DNA of 64,000 bases from a bacterium (GCA_026417415.1 JAOADG010000008.1:372001-436000); one strand, 5' to 3'. Shown: positions 9,744-20,262, counted from the first letter of the stretch. Notes: a model not told the origin generated them from the sequence alone. Program-made: numbers and translations.

Positions 9744-12700
9744 GTGAAAAACATACATTTGAATCGCTCCATAATGGTTGTTCTGATCCTCATGTTGTGG
9801 GGATTTGTAGGAATATCAATGGCTGAAGACGTATCGGGAAGCGTTTCAGGCAACTGGTTGCGAAGCAACAGTCCTTATCGAATCGTCGGGAACGTGGTCA
9901 TTGAAACAGGAAATGCATTGTTTATTGAAGCAGGTGTATCGGTAATTTTTGCAGGACCGTATGCTATTGAAGTTCAAAGAAACGCTGTTCTCAAAGTGCG
10001 TGGCGACTCGTTGGTAGGGACTACTTTAGACGTTATTGATACTGTTAAATTTTATAGTGCTTCCAATCACAATGATTCCTTGGGAAGAGGGGTTCGCTTT
10101 AATGAAGCGAGCAATCTATCCGAAATTCGTTATGCCAAGTTTCAACGTTTACGTGCTCAGGGAATATGGCCCAATAACAACGGTGGTGCGATTTATGTGA
10201 ACGGATGTAACCCTACATTACAGTATTTGGAATTTTATCTTTGTAGAGCAGATGTATATGGTGGTGCAATTCATTTCATTTTTTCCAATGCAACACTAGA
10301 GCATGCATTAATTGATAGTTGTAGAGCGGTTGACGGTGGCGGGGCAATTAATCTACTATTTTCCAATGTAGTCCTGCGGCATGTGACTGCAGTTCGCAAC
10401 TCTTTACAAGGGACCTCAGGTGTCGGGACCTCTATTTTAGTGGGTGAAAATTCAAATCTTACCCTTTCCAACTCCGTTCTCTACCGAAATGCTGCTGGTG
10501 ACAGTGGAATCGCTAAAATTGGGAGTGGAAGTAGTTATTCCGCAAGTTATTCATATTGGCGTTACATTTCCAGAGGTTCTGGGAATGTGACGACTGAATT
10601 GCAACCAAGCCATTGGCAGGCGGGCACATGGAAACCCTCCCATTCAAGTCCGTTGATTGATGCAGGTGACCCTTCAATGCCTGTTGGGCCTGAACCAAGA
10701 CCAAACGGCAATCGTAGAAATGTTGGATATTATGGGGGTACAGTTTTAGCCACTCAATCATTCCCAGTTGCACAAATTACGCCAGCACCAGAACGGTCAG
10801 TCATTTTTGGGAATGTAAAAATCAATCGTCAAGTATCGCAATCCAAGCGTTTTTCAAATATTGGGCGTGCTCCACTTGCACCGTTATTTATTAAAAATAT
10901 CATTTCTTCGGATCCTGCAGTACGTTTTCAGGTCGGTGAAACATTGGTCACAAGAATTGATAGTTTAGCTCCACTCTATCCAGATAGTTCATACGAACTC
11001 AAAGTGATCTGGACTCCCACTACTATAGATTCATTAAGAAGTTTCATTACTTGGGAGTGGAACAATTTAGACACCATTTACCGTCGTGATACTATCATAG
11101 TTACCGGCAAAGGCATTAATCCGAGAATTTCAATCTCTCAAACATCTTTAAATTTTGGTAGCCACAGAATCTATTCCAGAGATACACTTTCTATCAACAT
11201 TTCAAATGTTGGACTTACCAATTTGTTTATTTCACGATTAGGGTATGGCATCCCATTTTCTGCAGGTTTTGGTGCTAATTTAGTGGATACAATTACTATA
11301 CCCCCCGGTTCACCGCCTGTACAAATGAAAGTGGCTTTTTCACCAGATACTATTGGGTATTTTTCATCTAGAATATCAATCTTTAACAATGATAGTATTG
11401 TTCAAGTGAACTTAACTGCTTATTCCGAGGGACCTTACGTAAAAGTTAATCAGTTATACAATTTTGGGTATGTACCAAGGGATACTGCCAAATTATGTTC
11501 AATCAAAGTTTACAATAGCGGTAACGAACCATTGCGAATTGATAGCATCCGATTTACAAACAGTGTATTTCGTTCAGCTATGACAGCCCCAATAACAATA
11601 GGAATAGCAGATACAGTTTTAGCACGACCTGACTCTGGGATAATTCCCATTATCTTTCAACCTACTGCAATTCAGGTCTATAATGCTCAAGCAATCATTT
11701 ATAGCAACGATGGGCGTTACGACACCATCAATGTTCGTGGTCAAGGGGTTTTATTTGGGACGTATCTTGCTGGAAATATTACTGAAAGGATTACAGTGGA
11801 TAGATCACCTTACGTAGTTACTGGAACTGCTGTAATCCCCCGTGGTACAGAAATACGAATCGAAGCCGGTTCAAGGGTTCTGTTCGAACCCAACGCGACC
11901 TTAAAAGTAGAAGGGGTTCTTTTAGCTGAAGGGAATCCAAACAACCGAATTACATTTGATTGTTTAGATTCTTCAAGAATTTCTACACCATATCTTGAAT
12001 TTTATGAAACAACCGCACAAAATGTACTTTCATTTTGTAATTTTTACGGTCCAGTGCGAACCGTTGGAGGCACATCTACACAACGTACACCGATAATCAA
12101 AGTATTTAGGTCAATTTTAGCAATTAAACATTCCAATTTCTTTGGACTTAATGCAGTTGAAGGGGGTGCTATTCATTCACGGTTGAGTAGTATTGAACTT
12201 ACAAGAAACACCTTTACTCAAGCAAATAGTACCAAAGGTGGATTTGTTTATTTAATTGATAGTCGAGTGGTTTCTACAAGAAATGAATATAGAAATGCAA
12301 GAGCGGATAATGGTGGCGTCTATTATGGTCAAAACCAAGCGGTTATTATCTCAAGAAATGATCTTTATGAAGAAAACGCAAGTAAATGGGGTGGGACATA
12401 TTACTTGGTGGACAATTGTCAAGCAATTGTTGACAATTCTGTTTTTGTTAATAATCAAGCTGATTCGAGTGGTTCACTGATGTACATCTCATTATCACCA
12501 GTTCGCTTTTCTTCCAACATTGTGACGGGGGTTTTAGGACCTAATGATTTTGCGGGACCTGGTGCCGATTTTACACAACCTCTCATTAATTATAGTTTAA
12601 TCGAACGAGTTAATTCTTCTTACACACCCTTAGCCATTTGGGGTACACCGATCAACTATCATGTTTTACCAGACAATTCTCCAGCAATTGATGCTGGTGA

Positions 12701-13682
12701 TCCGAACCCTGCGAAAAATGATTATTGGTTCCCACCTGCTAAAGGTACTGCAAGAAATGATGTCGGATTGACAGGTGGTCCTTATTATGGAATTGGAGAT
12801 TTGAATTTACTCGGAATTTCACTGTTTTCCAATCAAGGGATCGGTGGATTACCTGAAATCGTTGTATTTTCTTCTTCTCTAACCAACCCGGTAACCGTAG
12901 ATACATTGTTATATGTTCCCGATCAAGGTACATCTCAAGTTCTTCCGTTGACACCTATACCCAATGCGAACAGCGTTTTCCGTAGTAGAGTACCTCAATT
13001 AGGACCGGCTTTGTTGACTGCAAAAGGTCATACTGCAACGGAAAGAATTTCAGTAACCAGAAGAATCGGAGTGATTACATCTGGGACCATGTCATTAGGT
13101 CCTTGGGAGGTATCCCTTGGAAATGATCAAGGCTGGGTTATCGCTCAAATTGAAAGTGAATGGAATGATGGAACTTTTGGTCCCTTATTAAATTTACAAA
13201 CGAATCGTGAAGTAGAAATTACGTTTTGCGGCGAAGTCCCAGGTGGTGAAGAATTTATCTTCCAAAGATATGAAAATGGAACTTGGATTACTGCTTCCAA
13301 CAGTTGGAAAGGTAATGGTAGAATTATTGGAAGAGTTGATCAAAGTGGGCTTTACAAGATTGTAACGACACAATCTACATCTACGTTAGCCCCTCTGCCG
13401 AATACCATTGTGTTAGAAAAAGCATATCCAAATCCATTTAATGCATCAACTACTTTGAAACTCTTTGTACCCTCACAAGGACAATATAAAGTAACCATCT
13501 ATGATCTTTGTGGTAGGCAAGTGGCTACATTGATGGATGAACAACTTCAACGTGGTTATCATCAATTGTACTGGAATGGGTTAACGTCTAAGGGAGTTCC
13601 TGTTTCATCTGGATTGTATTATGTAAAAGCAACTGCAGAAACAGGTGGTTCCGATTTACAAAAAATCGTTTTGATTAAGTAG
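9744..13682 (+). CDS. T9SS-secreted beta-helix/ASH-like multidomain protein
   Basis: Two beta-helix modules flank choice-of-anchor-D-like repeats (ISISQTSLNFGSHRIYSRDTLSINISNVG). C-terminal type A sorting domain (YPNPFNASTTLKLFVPSQGQYKVTIYDLCGRQVATL...SSGLYYVKA...KIVLIK). GTG start. Confidence 0.8.
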   Translation: MKNIHLNRSIMVVLILMLWGFVGISMAEDVSGSVSGNWLRSNSPYRIVGNVVIETGNALFIEAGVSVIFAGPYAIEVQRNAVLKVRGDSLVGTTLDVIDTVKFYSASNHNDSLGRGVRFNEASNLSEIRYAKFQRLRAQGIWPNNNGGAIYVNGCNPTLQYLEFYLCRADVYGGAIHFIFSNATLEHALIDSCRAVDGGGAINLLFSNVVLRHVTAVRNSLQGTSGVGTSILVGENSNLTLSNSVLYRNAAGDSGIAKIGSGSSYSASYSYWRYISRGSGNVTTELQPSHWQAGTWKPSHSSPLIDAGDPSMPVGPEPRPNGNRRNVGYYGGTVLATQSFPVAQITPAPERSVIFGNVKINRQVSQSKRFSNIGRAPLAPLFIKNIISSDPAVRFQVGETLVTRIDSLAPLYPDSSYELKVIWTPTTIDSLRSFITWEWNNLDTIYRRDTIIVTGKGINPRISISQTSLNFGSHRIYSRDTLSINISNVGLTNLFISRLGYGIPFSAGFGANLVDTITIPPGSPPVQMKVAFSPDTIGYFSSRISIFNNDSIVQVNLTAYSEGPYVKVNQLYNFGYVPRDTAKLCSIKVYNSGNEPLRIDSIRFTNSVFRSAMTAPITIGIADTVLARPDSGIIPIIFQPTAIQVYNAQAIIYSNDGRYDTINVRGQGVLFGTYLAGNITERITVDRSPYVVTGTAVIPRGTEIRIEAGSRVLFEPNATLKVEGVLLAEGNPNNRITFDCLDSSRISTPYLEFYETTAQNVLSFCNFYGPVRTVGGTSTQRTPIIKVFRSILAIKHSNFFGLNAVEGGAIHSRLSSIELTRNTFTQANSTKGGFVYLIDSRVVSTRNEYRNARADNGGVYYGQNQAVIISRNDLYEENASKWGGTYYLVDNCQAIVDNSVFVNNQADSSGSLMYISLSPVRFSSNIVTGVLGPNDFAGPGADFTQPLINYSLIERVNSSYTPLAIWGTPINYHVLPDNSPAIDAGDPNPAKNDYWFPPAKGTARNDVGLTGGPYYGIGDLNLLGISLFSNQGIGGLPEIVVFSSSLTNPVTVDTLLYVPDQGTSQVLPLTPIPNANSVFRSRVPQLGPALLTAKGHTATERISVTRRIGVITSGTMSLGPWEVSLGNDQGWVIAQIESEWNDGTFGPLLNLQTNREVEITFCGEVPGGEEFIFQRYENGTWITASNSWKGNGRIIGRVDQSGLYKIVTTQSTSTLAPLPNTIVLEKAYPNPFNASTTLKLFVPSQGQYKVTIYDLCGRQVATLMDEQLQRGYHQLYWNGLTSKGVPVSSGLYYVKATAETGGSDLQKIVLIK

Positions 13683-13691
13683 GTGGCGACT

Positions 13692-14291
13692 ATGCGAAAA
13701 TATCTTGTACTTTTCCTTACGGTAGCAACCATCCTTTTCCAAATCAACGGATGTAAAGATGAAGATGAACAGAAACAAATTTTTGGAAACCCTGTTGAAC
13801 TGACTGAATATGGTTGGGAACTGTTTGAAGTTTCAGATTACCAAAATGCTGTTCGTTATTTTTCGGATGCGATTGCTGCAGACAGGTCTTATAGTGATGC
13901 TTGGACTGGCTTAGGTTGGAGTTATTTAAGACAAGCAAATATCGTTCAAGCATATGAAAATTTATCGGAAGCAGTTAGGTTGTCACCCAATTCAAATGAT
14001 GCACAAGCAGGATTGGCATTTTGTCAATTTTCACGCGGTGAATATGTACAAGCTGATAGCTCAGCACAACACATTCTTAATCGTTCTACAATATGGCAAT
14101 TCACACGTGACCGATCCATTGAATTATTGGATTTAAAAGTATTACAAGTATCTGCAAGGTATCTTACGGGAAATTTTGTTTCAGCACTGGCGTTATTACG
14201 TACGTTTGATCCGGATTTTAATTGTGATATTAATACACCTGAGGGATTAGCCGAATTATCAAACCGTATAGAAATGTGGAGTAGAAGATGA
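13692..14291 (+). CDS. TPR-repeat lipoprotein
   Basis: Lipobox FQINGC. TPR-like helices (GLGWSYLRQANIVQAYENLSEAVRLSPNSNDAQAGLAF). ATG 13692 after AGGTGG. Confidence 0.7.
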   Translation: MRKYLVLFLTVATILFQINGCKDEDEQKQIFGNPVELTEYGWELFEVSDYQNAVRYFSDAIAADRSYSDAWTGLGWSYLRQANIVQAYENLSEAVRLSPNSNDAQAGLAFCQFSRGEYVQADSSAQHILNRSTIWQFTRDRSIELLDLKVLQVSARYLTGNFVSALALLRTFDPDFNCDINTPEGLAELSNRIEMWSRR

Positions 14292-16285
14292 AATCCAACA
14301 ATTTCTTTATATTCCTATTCCTCTTTGGAATCATCCTCATTATCCATGGTTGTGCTAAATACGAAGGAAGCATACGGCCCAATCAAATCCCCATCGTAGA
14401 ATTTGCAACTACTCCACAAGACAGTTCGGTTTTTAATGCTGCTCCTATCATTTCTTGGTTTGGAAGAGATCCGGATGGTTTTGTTGAGTTTTATCATTAT
14501 GCGGATATCATTGATCCAGCAGCAATTGCAAACCCGAGGGATTATATTTCCCAGATTCCAAGAGATGCATGGGTAACTACACCAGCAACCAATGATACGA
14601 TTGTATTATTAACTACTGCTGGAGATACTACTGAACATATCTTCTATCTCAAAGCGACGGATGATAGAGGTGGAGAATCGGAGGTGATTTACCGAAGATT
14701 TTGGCGAACCAATCAACCACCCAACATTCCTGAAATTCGAACCCCTACCGGAGATACTTGGTCAACCCGCGTAGATGTGCAGGATACAATGTTTTGCATA
14801 GATACACCGAACGATCTTTGGCCTGGGATACCTATCAATTGGCGCGGTACTGACCCGGATGATCGTGTGGATAGACAAATTGAACTTCAATACAAGTACT
14901 ATCTCATTAAAGCCCCAAATGATACTATTCAAAGGTTTGTTTCACAACAATGGACCAATATCAAGACCATTACTTTATCCGGTTTAGAATCAGGTTCCTA
15001 TCGTTTTGAAGTGTATTCAAGAGATGATGGTTTGATTGTTTCACGATTACCTGGAGTGATGTATTTTTCAGTAATTCGTCCAACCTTTGAGCGAAGCATC
15101 TTGGTGTATATGGAGGGAACCAATCGTCCAACATCAGACAATACTGCAGGAATTTTAAGCGTCGATTCTGCAAAGGTTTATTACTACAATTTATTAAATG
15201 AGATACGCAATTCGGGTAATTTTATGTACTTAAATTATAATTTAAACGACCCGAATGATGTGACTTTTTACAATCATACCGGTGCTTCTAATGATAGCAT
15301 TCCTCCTGTGATTTTGTTGGCAAGATATCGCTGTGTGTTGTGGATGCAAGATGTCTTTAAGGCGAGTTCAGCAACAGGTGAAGCATATCTGATTAAACGT
15401 ACCAAGTTGTTTGGCCAGTATCTTGCTGCTGGTGGTAGAATGATGATTGGAGGAAGGCAATTATCAAGGATTGTATTTAACAGTCCTACATCAGGTACAA
15501 GTGAATGGGCACTTACGAGAGAAAATTTCTTCCGTGATTATTTTGGTGTAGAACTGACTATAGATCAGACACTTTCCACCAGTCCAGCACAAGCTGAATT
15601 TGTGGGTGCTAATCCTGCATTTATTGGGTTTAGTCCCATGACTGTGGATACAACCAGAATGTCCAGAAACCTTGCGCGCCCCTATCCTGCAAACACGGTG
15701 TACAATGGTATTCCTTGGATAAATTTGCTTGAACGTGTAGGAAATTCACAAACCATATTTACGTTCGTTTCGAATACCGATACACTTAACCCATATGTTG
15801 AAAATGAAGATTCTCAAGTAATCGGTAGTACCCCTGAAACCATCGCTGGTAATCAAGTGACCTCTCCGCCAACACCAACAAGTTGTTTAATCAAGATTCG
15901 AAAGCAAGGAATTTTGGATAGTATTATTTCTGTTCGCAACTTAACCAAATTCAATCGTGATCCCAATTCAAATTATTTAGGTGAAGTTCGCTCAATTACT
16001 GGAAGGTATGCATTCATTAGTTATCGTTATGGTGAACCTTGGAGAGATACAGATACTTTGAGTGTTACATATTATTATCGTGCAACTTCAAATTACCACT
16101 TAAAACCCACCTTGACTGCTTATGAAGCAACGCAAACGATTGGGAATACTGGAATTTCAATGTTAATCACCAAAACAGTGATCGGCACATTCCCGTGGTA
16201 TTTTATGGATCAGACCAATGTGGTTGCTAACTATGGAAAATTATTGAATTGGTTAATGGCACCTCCAAATGTTCAATTGAGATGA
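14288..16285 (+). CDS. Lipoprotein of unknown function
   Basis: Lipobox LIIHGC. Ig/Fn-like ISWFGRDPDGFVEFYHY repeats. Overlaps the preceding stop by 4 nt. Confidence 0.65.
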   Translation: MKSNNFFIFLFLFGIILIIHGCAKYEGSIRPNQIPIVEFATTPQDSSVFNAAPIISWFGRDPDGFVEFYHYADIIDPAAIANPRDYISQIPRDAWVTTPATNDTIVLLTTAGDTTEHIFYLKATDDRGGESEVIYRRFWRTNQPPNIPEIRTPTGDTWSTRVDVQDTMFCIDTPNDLWPGIPINWRGTDPDDRVDRQIELQYKYYLIKAPNDTIQRFVSQQWTNIKTITLSGLESGSYRFEVYSRDDGLIVSRLPGVMYFSVIRPTFERSILVYMEGTNRPTSDNTAGILSVDSAKVYYYNLLNEIRNSGNFMYLNYNLNDPNDVTFYNHTGASNDSIPPVILLARYRCVLWMQDVFKASSATGEAYLIKRTKLFGQYLAAGGRMMIGGRQLSRIVFNSPTSGTSEWALTRENFFRDYFGVELTIDQTLSTSPAQAEFVGANPAFIGFSPMTVDTTRMSRNLARPYPANTVYNGIPWINLLERVGNSQTIFTFVSNTDTLNPYVENEDSQVIGSTPETIAGNQVTSPPTPTSCLIKIRKQGILDSIISVRNLTKFNRDPNSNYLGEVRSITGRYAFISYRYGEPWRDTDTLSVTYYYRATSNYHLKPTLTAYEATQTIGNTGISMLITKTVIGTFPWYFMDQTNVVANYGKLLNWLMAPPNVQLR

Positions 16286-18198
16286 AAAAAAGTTTCTTGG
16301 ATCAGTTATCCCCCCTCAAAGAGGGGGGATTCGTATTTTCAATCCGTATATGGCTCATCATTTTATTTTATTTTTTTGTTTTTTTCCTTCTTGCTTGGAA
16401 TATCCCGAATCCAATCACCGGGATTGATAGCGGGTTAAAATGGTTAGGTGCTCAGCAATTTGCAAATCACAATACCATTACGTTACCAGATATCCAACAT
16501 CCTAATTTTCCTCCATGTCCAGCACCTTTTGTGGAATTGATCAACAGAAAACTTTATCCGGTATTTCCGCCTTTACCAATGATAATCAACGGTATTTTAT
16601 TCAAATATTTCACCGATCGTTTTTGGTGGTTGCTTCCTTTAGGATCTACTTTTTTACTAGTGATACTGTTGGTAAAAAAATATTCAATGAAGGGTACTTC
16701 TGTTCATTTTTTTATTGTAACCTTATTGTTTTCTACTCCGATTGCTGTTTATTCCATTTCATTTTGGGAACATACAACTGCTCTGCTTTTACTAGTTATT
16801 GGTTTTTTAGCCATAGAAAGTCATAAAAAACTATTCAAGATCGCTGCAGTACTATCGTTGGTATTGGCTTCGGCATTCCGACCTGAATCAATTTTGTTTA
16901 GTTTGGGTCTTTTCTTTTATTTGATAAAAAAGAGAAAACCCTTATCCACCCATTTACTAGTAATTTTCTTGATACTTCACTTTGTTTACTTTTTATTGCA
17001 CAAGATTATTATTGGCACGTGGCTACCCTTGCAAATCATATCCAATTATCACAGCAACCAATCCACCATAGCGCTTTTGCTACAGAAAAAAAATCCTATT
17101 CAATCTTGGTGGCGTCTATTGTTCGGTGCAGGAAACGGAAGAATTGAAATTGTCAGCATATTGTGTGTTGTTCTCTTTTACTGGGGTTATTTAAAAAAGA
17201 ATAAATTGGTTTATTCACTTTGTTTAATTCCACTTTTGTATCTTTATACTCGCATTTTCAACGAACAACCGATTTACAGCATCATTCGTGGCAATGGACT
17301 TTTATTGACGATGCCTATCGTGGTCCTTTTCTTTTTTTTACAAAATCAATTTCCAGAGTTAAAGAAGTGGTTTTATGCATCTATTTTTTTAATCATTGGC
17401 ACATTGTTTATGGGTCAAACCGTTGAAGGCATCCACTGGAGTGCACGTTTATTATTGCCTTTGGCGATTCCTTCAACCATTATTCTAAACCAATTGATTA
17501 ATGTAGATAAGTTTTGGAAGCAGTTTGGAAAGGCAATAGTATGGACCTCTACCTTGGTAACAATTTATGGGATTTATTGGACGGTTCACATCTCATTCCA
17601 ACAAAAAAAATGCATTCAATCTATTCCCTTAACAGGGGAACCAATTCTATCATCAATTCCTTGGTTAGGTGGGGATTTAGCCCCCCTCCAATTTTCACAA
17701 CCGATAGTGTTTTTATTTCACCGTGAGCAAGCAGGCAATTGGTTGTTTGAAACAAAATTAAAATCGGAAACATCTTTTAGATTTATCACACATCCTCAAA
17801 ATCCTCCGATTTTTGTTTCAGAAAAAATTTGGAGGCAATTGGTTGTACAAGATACAGTGTATCAAATTCCAATGCCAGAAAAAGGTTATTCTTATCATTA
17901 TTACCAATTTTCTTTAACGCAAGATACAGTTGCTTTTGCAAAACTTGCAGGTGAACTGGCAGCATTAAAATTTGCAAGAAACAGCGAAGAAGGAATACTA
18001 TTAGCAACTACTGCATTACAATGGAATCCCAATGATCTAAGGCCAGCAATGGCTTTAATTGCATTTGGTATAGCTCGTAAAAATGTTCAAGTGATAGAAA
18101 ACGCAATAAAATTTATTCCCGATTCTTTGCGTGATGAAAAAGTTGATAGGTTAATCAAAGAAGCAAAAGATTTTTTAAAGCGTCATCAAGAGAAATGA
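16282..18198 (+). CDS. Multi-TM membrane protein, possible glycosyltransferase family 39-like
   Basis: About 12 hydrophobic segments and a C-terminal TPR-like soluble tail. ATG 16282 overlaps the upstream TGA (ATGA). Confidence 0.5.
   Translation: MKKSFLDQLSPLKEGGFVFSIRIWLIILFYFFVFFLLAWNIPNPITGIDSGLKWLGAQQFANHNTITLPDIQHPNFPPCPAPFVELINRKLYPVFPPLPMIINGILFKYFTDRFWWLLPLGSTFLLVILLVKKYSMKGTSVHFFIVTLLFSTPIAVYSISFWEHTTALLLLVIGFLAIESHKKLFKIAAVLSLVLASAFRPESILFSLGLFFYLIKKRKPLSTHLLVIFLILHFVYFLLHKIIIGTWLPLQIISNYHSNQSTIALLLQKKNPIQSWWRLLFGAGNGRIEIVSILCVVLFYWGYLKKNKLVYSLCLIPLLYLYTRIFNEQPIYSIIRGNGLLLTMPIVVLFFFLQNQFPELKKWFYASIFLIIGTLFMGQTVEGIHWSARLLLPLAIPSTIILNQLINVDKFWKQFGKAIVWTSTLVTIYGIYWTVHISFQQKKCIQSIPLTGEPILSSIPWLGGDLAPLQFSQPIVFLFHREQAGNWLFETKLKSETSFRFITHPQNPPIFVSEKIWRQLVVQDTVYQIPMPEKGYSYHYYQFSLTQDTVAFAKLAGELAALKFARNSEEGILLATTALQWNPNDLRPAMALIAFGIARKNVQVIENAIKFIPDSLRDEKVDRLIKEAKDFLKRHQEK
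16308..16330. repeat. Perfect 10-bp palindrome inside the 5' end of the multi-TM gene
   Basis: ATCCCCCCTC-AAA-GAGGGGGGAT. Confidence 0.85.
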
Positions 18199-18221
18199 AA
18201 ATGTATAATTTTTCATTTTCT
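18191..18221. terminator. AT-rich hairpin between convergent genes
   Basis: AGAAATGAAAA ... TTTTCATTTTCT, one indel; lies at the junction of two convergent ORFs. Confidence 0.4.
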
Positions 18222-18223
18222 TG

Positions 18224-19288
18224 TCAGAGATACTTCTTTAATTGGTGTGGTAAAAGTTCTACTGCCCATAACCCTTCAGTACAATTTTCACACATCTTAA
18301 AAGGTGGTTTTGGACTGTTAAGAAATGCTTTACGAAATAGTTGTGCATTGGAATTGTTCCAAACATTTGTAAAACCCTCTTTAAGAACATTTCCGTAACT
18401 ATATTCAGAATTCTTATCAAAACAACAAGGCACCAATTCACCATCCGAGTGGATGACAGGATGCCACCATAATCTACTACAACCTTTCCATTTTCGTCTT
18501 AAAACTATTGTCCCATCTGGTTTTTCTATGTATCGCCATAGTTTCGGATTTGATGGTAAAAAAATTTTTGAATTTGGATCTTCTACACGATCTAACTGCA
18601 TTGTTTTATACACAATTCCATCACAACCAATTTTTTTAGAAAATTGAATCGCATCTATCCATTCAGCTTCATTTACTTTTGATAAAAGCATTTGCATGGT
18701 TAAGATAGGATACTTTTTTTTGCTAGCATCTCTAATTTTGCGAATTTGTTGAATACCCTGAATAGCCGTTTCTAACCGACCACCAACACGATATTGTTCA
18801 AAAGTTGTTTGTGTGATACCATCAATAGAAACAATCAATTCGTTTAATCCACAATCTACCAAGCGTTCGGCCCAATTATTTTTATGAAGCAGAATGGCAT
18901 TGGTAGAAGTAATTGAATAAGTTTTGGTTTTTGTGCATTCACGAATCATTTGGTCTAATGATTGTACCATGAATGGTTCACCTTGATTAAAAAGTAAGAC
19001 ATGTGCAATTTTACCTTGAAACGATTTCCAAATCGCTTGAAACTCTTCTAATTTCATTATCCCAGATCGCTTTAACTCGCCACGTCCCACCGGACATTCA
19101 GGGCATTTCAAGTTACAGCGAGCAATCGGTTCTATCATCGCTGAACTGGGAAAAGGAGCTCGTGTATCATTAGGCATCTTTAGTCGTAAAAGAAATTGGT
19201 GGAGAATTTGAGGATAACGGTGGGGAATCGAAAGGGATTTTTTAGAAATCGCTAAAATTTGTTTCAATCCAATACCATTCAAGATCAT
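18224..19288 (-). CDS. Radical SAM protein with SPASM-like C-terminal Cys cluster
   Basis: CNLKCPECP (CxxxCxxC) and C-terminal VPCCFDKN...CENC Cys motifs. Confidence 0.85.
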   Translation of the reverse strand: MILNGIGLKQILAISKKSLSIPHRYPQILHQFLLRLKMPNDTRAPFPSSAMIEPIARCNLKCPECPVGRGELKRSGIMKLEEFQAIWKSFQGKIAHVLLFNQGEPFMVQSLDQMIRECTKTKTYSITSTNAILLHKNNWAERLVDCGLNELIVSIDGITQTTFEQYRVGGRLETAIQGIQQIRKIRDASKKKYPILTMQMLLSKVNEAEWIDAIQFSKKIGCDGIVYKTMQLDRVEDPNSKIFLPSNPKLWRYIEKPDGTIVLRRKWKGCSRLWWHPVIHSDGELVPCCFDKNSEYSYGNVLKEGFTNVWNNSNAQLFRKAFLNSPKPPFKMCENCTEGLWAVELLPHQLKKYL

Positions 19289-20028
19289 TTTTTTTCCCAA
19301 ACTGAGACCCAATCGGTTGAATGGAATTCTTCAAATGGAGAACCTAAAAAATTACCAAATTCAGTAATGAACTTCCATCCGACATCTTGAAAAATGGTGA
19401 ACAGTTGATGATGAAGATGAGGGTACAACAAAACACTTGAACTACTCCAAGTTTCATTTTTCCATAATGCAACTGTCATTGTTATCGGACTTCCATTCAA
19501 TTTTGGTGGATAGTCAAGCAAGCGAATGAATAACCCTTGATTGGTTTGAACAGGTTTTAGAAAACGTTCACGTAAATAAAGAATTCTATTCCAATTACGA
19601 TTTTCAACGATCAACTGACCACCTGTTTTGCTACATTGGAACGCATTGACTAAAAACTGACGCAACTGTTTTTCATTGAAATGCGATAAAGTATTTCCTA
19701 AACATAAGAGTGCAGAAAATAAAGGCCAATGTTTTGGAACTTCCTCTAAAATATTTCCTACAATGATGTTATCAGAAAATTGTGGTAATTTCTGTTTAGC
19801 AAGTTGAATGAGTGATTGAGATAAATCCATACCAAAGCATTGGTACCCTTTTTCTGCAAGTGACTTTAGATGACCTCCAGTTCCGCAACCAAAATCAACA
19901 ATAGGACCATCTTCAGGTCTGGGTAAAAGTTTGAATAGGAGTGGCAATTCACGTTTTAAGCGATCGTCCCATTGAATCAAATTGTCATAATTTTCACTTA
20001 ACCAATTATACAATTCATGATTTTCCAT
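19285..20028 (-). CDS. Class I SAM-dependent methyltransferase
   Basis: Motif I VDFGCGTGGHLKSLAEKGYQCFGMDLS. Overlaps the radical SAM start. Confidence 0.8.
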   Translation of the reverse strand: MENHELYNWLSENYDNLIQWDDRLKRELPLLFKLLPRPEDGPIVDFGCGTGGHLKSLAEKGYQCFGMDLSQSLIQLAKQKLPQFSDNIIVGNILEEVPKHWPLFSALLCLGNTLSHFNEKQLRQFLVNAFQCSKTGGQLIVENRNWNRILYLRERFLKPVQTNQGLFIRLLDYPPKLNGSPITMTVALWKNETWSSSSVLLYPHLHHQLFTIFQDVGWKFITEFGNFLGSPFEEFHSTDWVSVWEKK

Positions 20029-20235
20029 AAACCCCTCAATTTAATCGGTCTGTCTCTTACGGTTTAGACGATAAAGGTAATCATAACACAACATCCAATT
20101 ATCATTGGTACGAAAATGGGATGAAATAATAATCAACAATATGAAACTTAATTGATGCGATTAAAAAGTAGAAAGAAAAAAACGATTGTAGGTTTCTATA
20201 TTGAAAAAATTCTAAAGTGTTCTTACAAATAAAAA

Positions 20236-20262
20236 ATAGGACGATTTGAAAAATCGCCCTAT
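20236..20262 (-). terminator. Hairpin after rho
   Basis: Minus strand ATAGGGCGATTTTTCAAATCGTCCTATTTTTT; one mismatch in the stem, T6 tail, ends 23 nt from the rho stop. Confidence 0.7.

Noticed and set aside
17670-17695. Second GC-rich palindrome (GGTGGGGATTTAGCCCCCCTCC)
   Set aside because: Only a 4-bp clean stem; the rest mismatches and the codons fit the surrounding protein.
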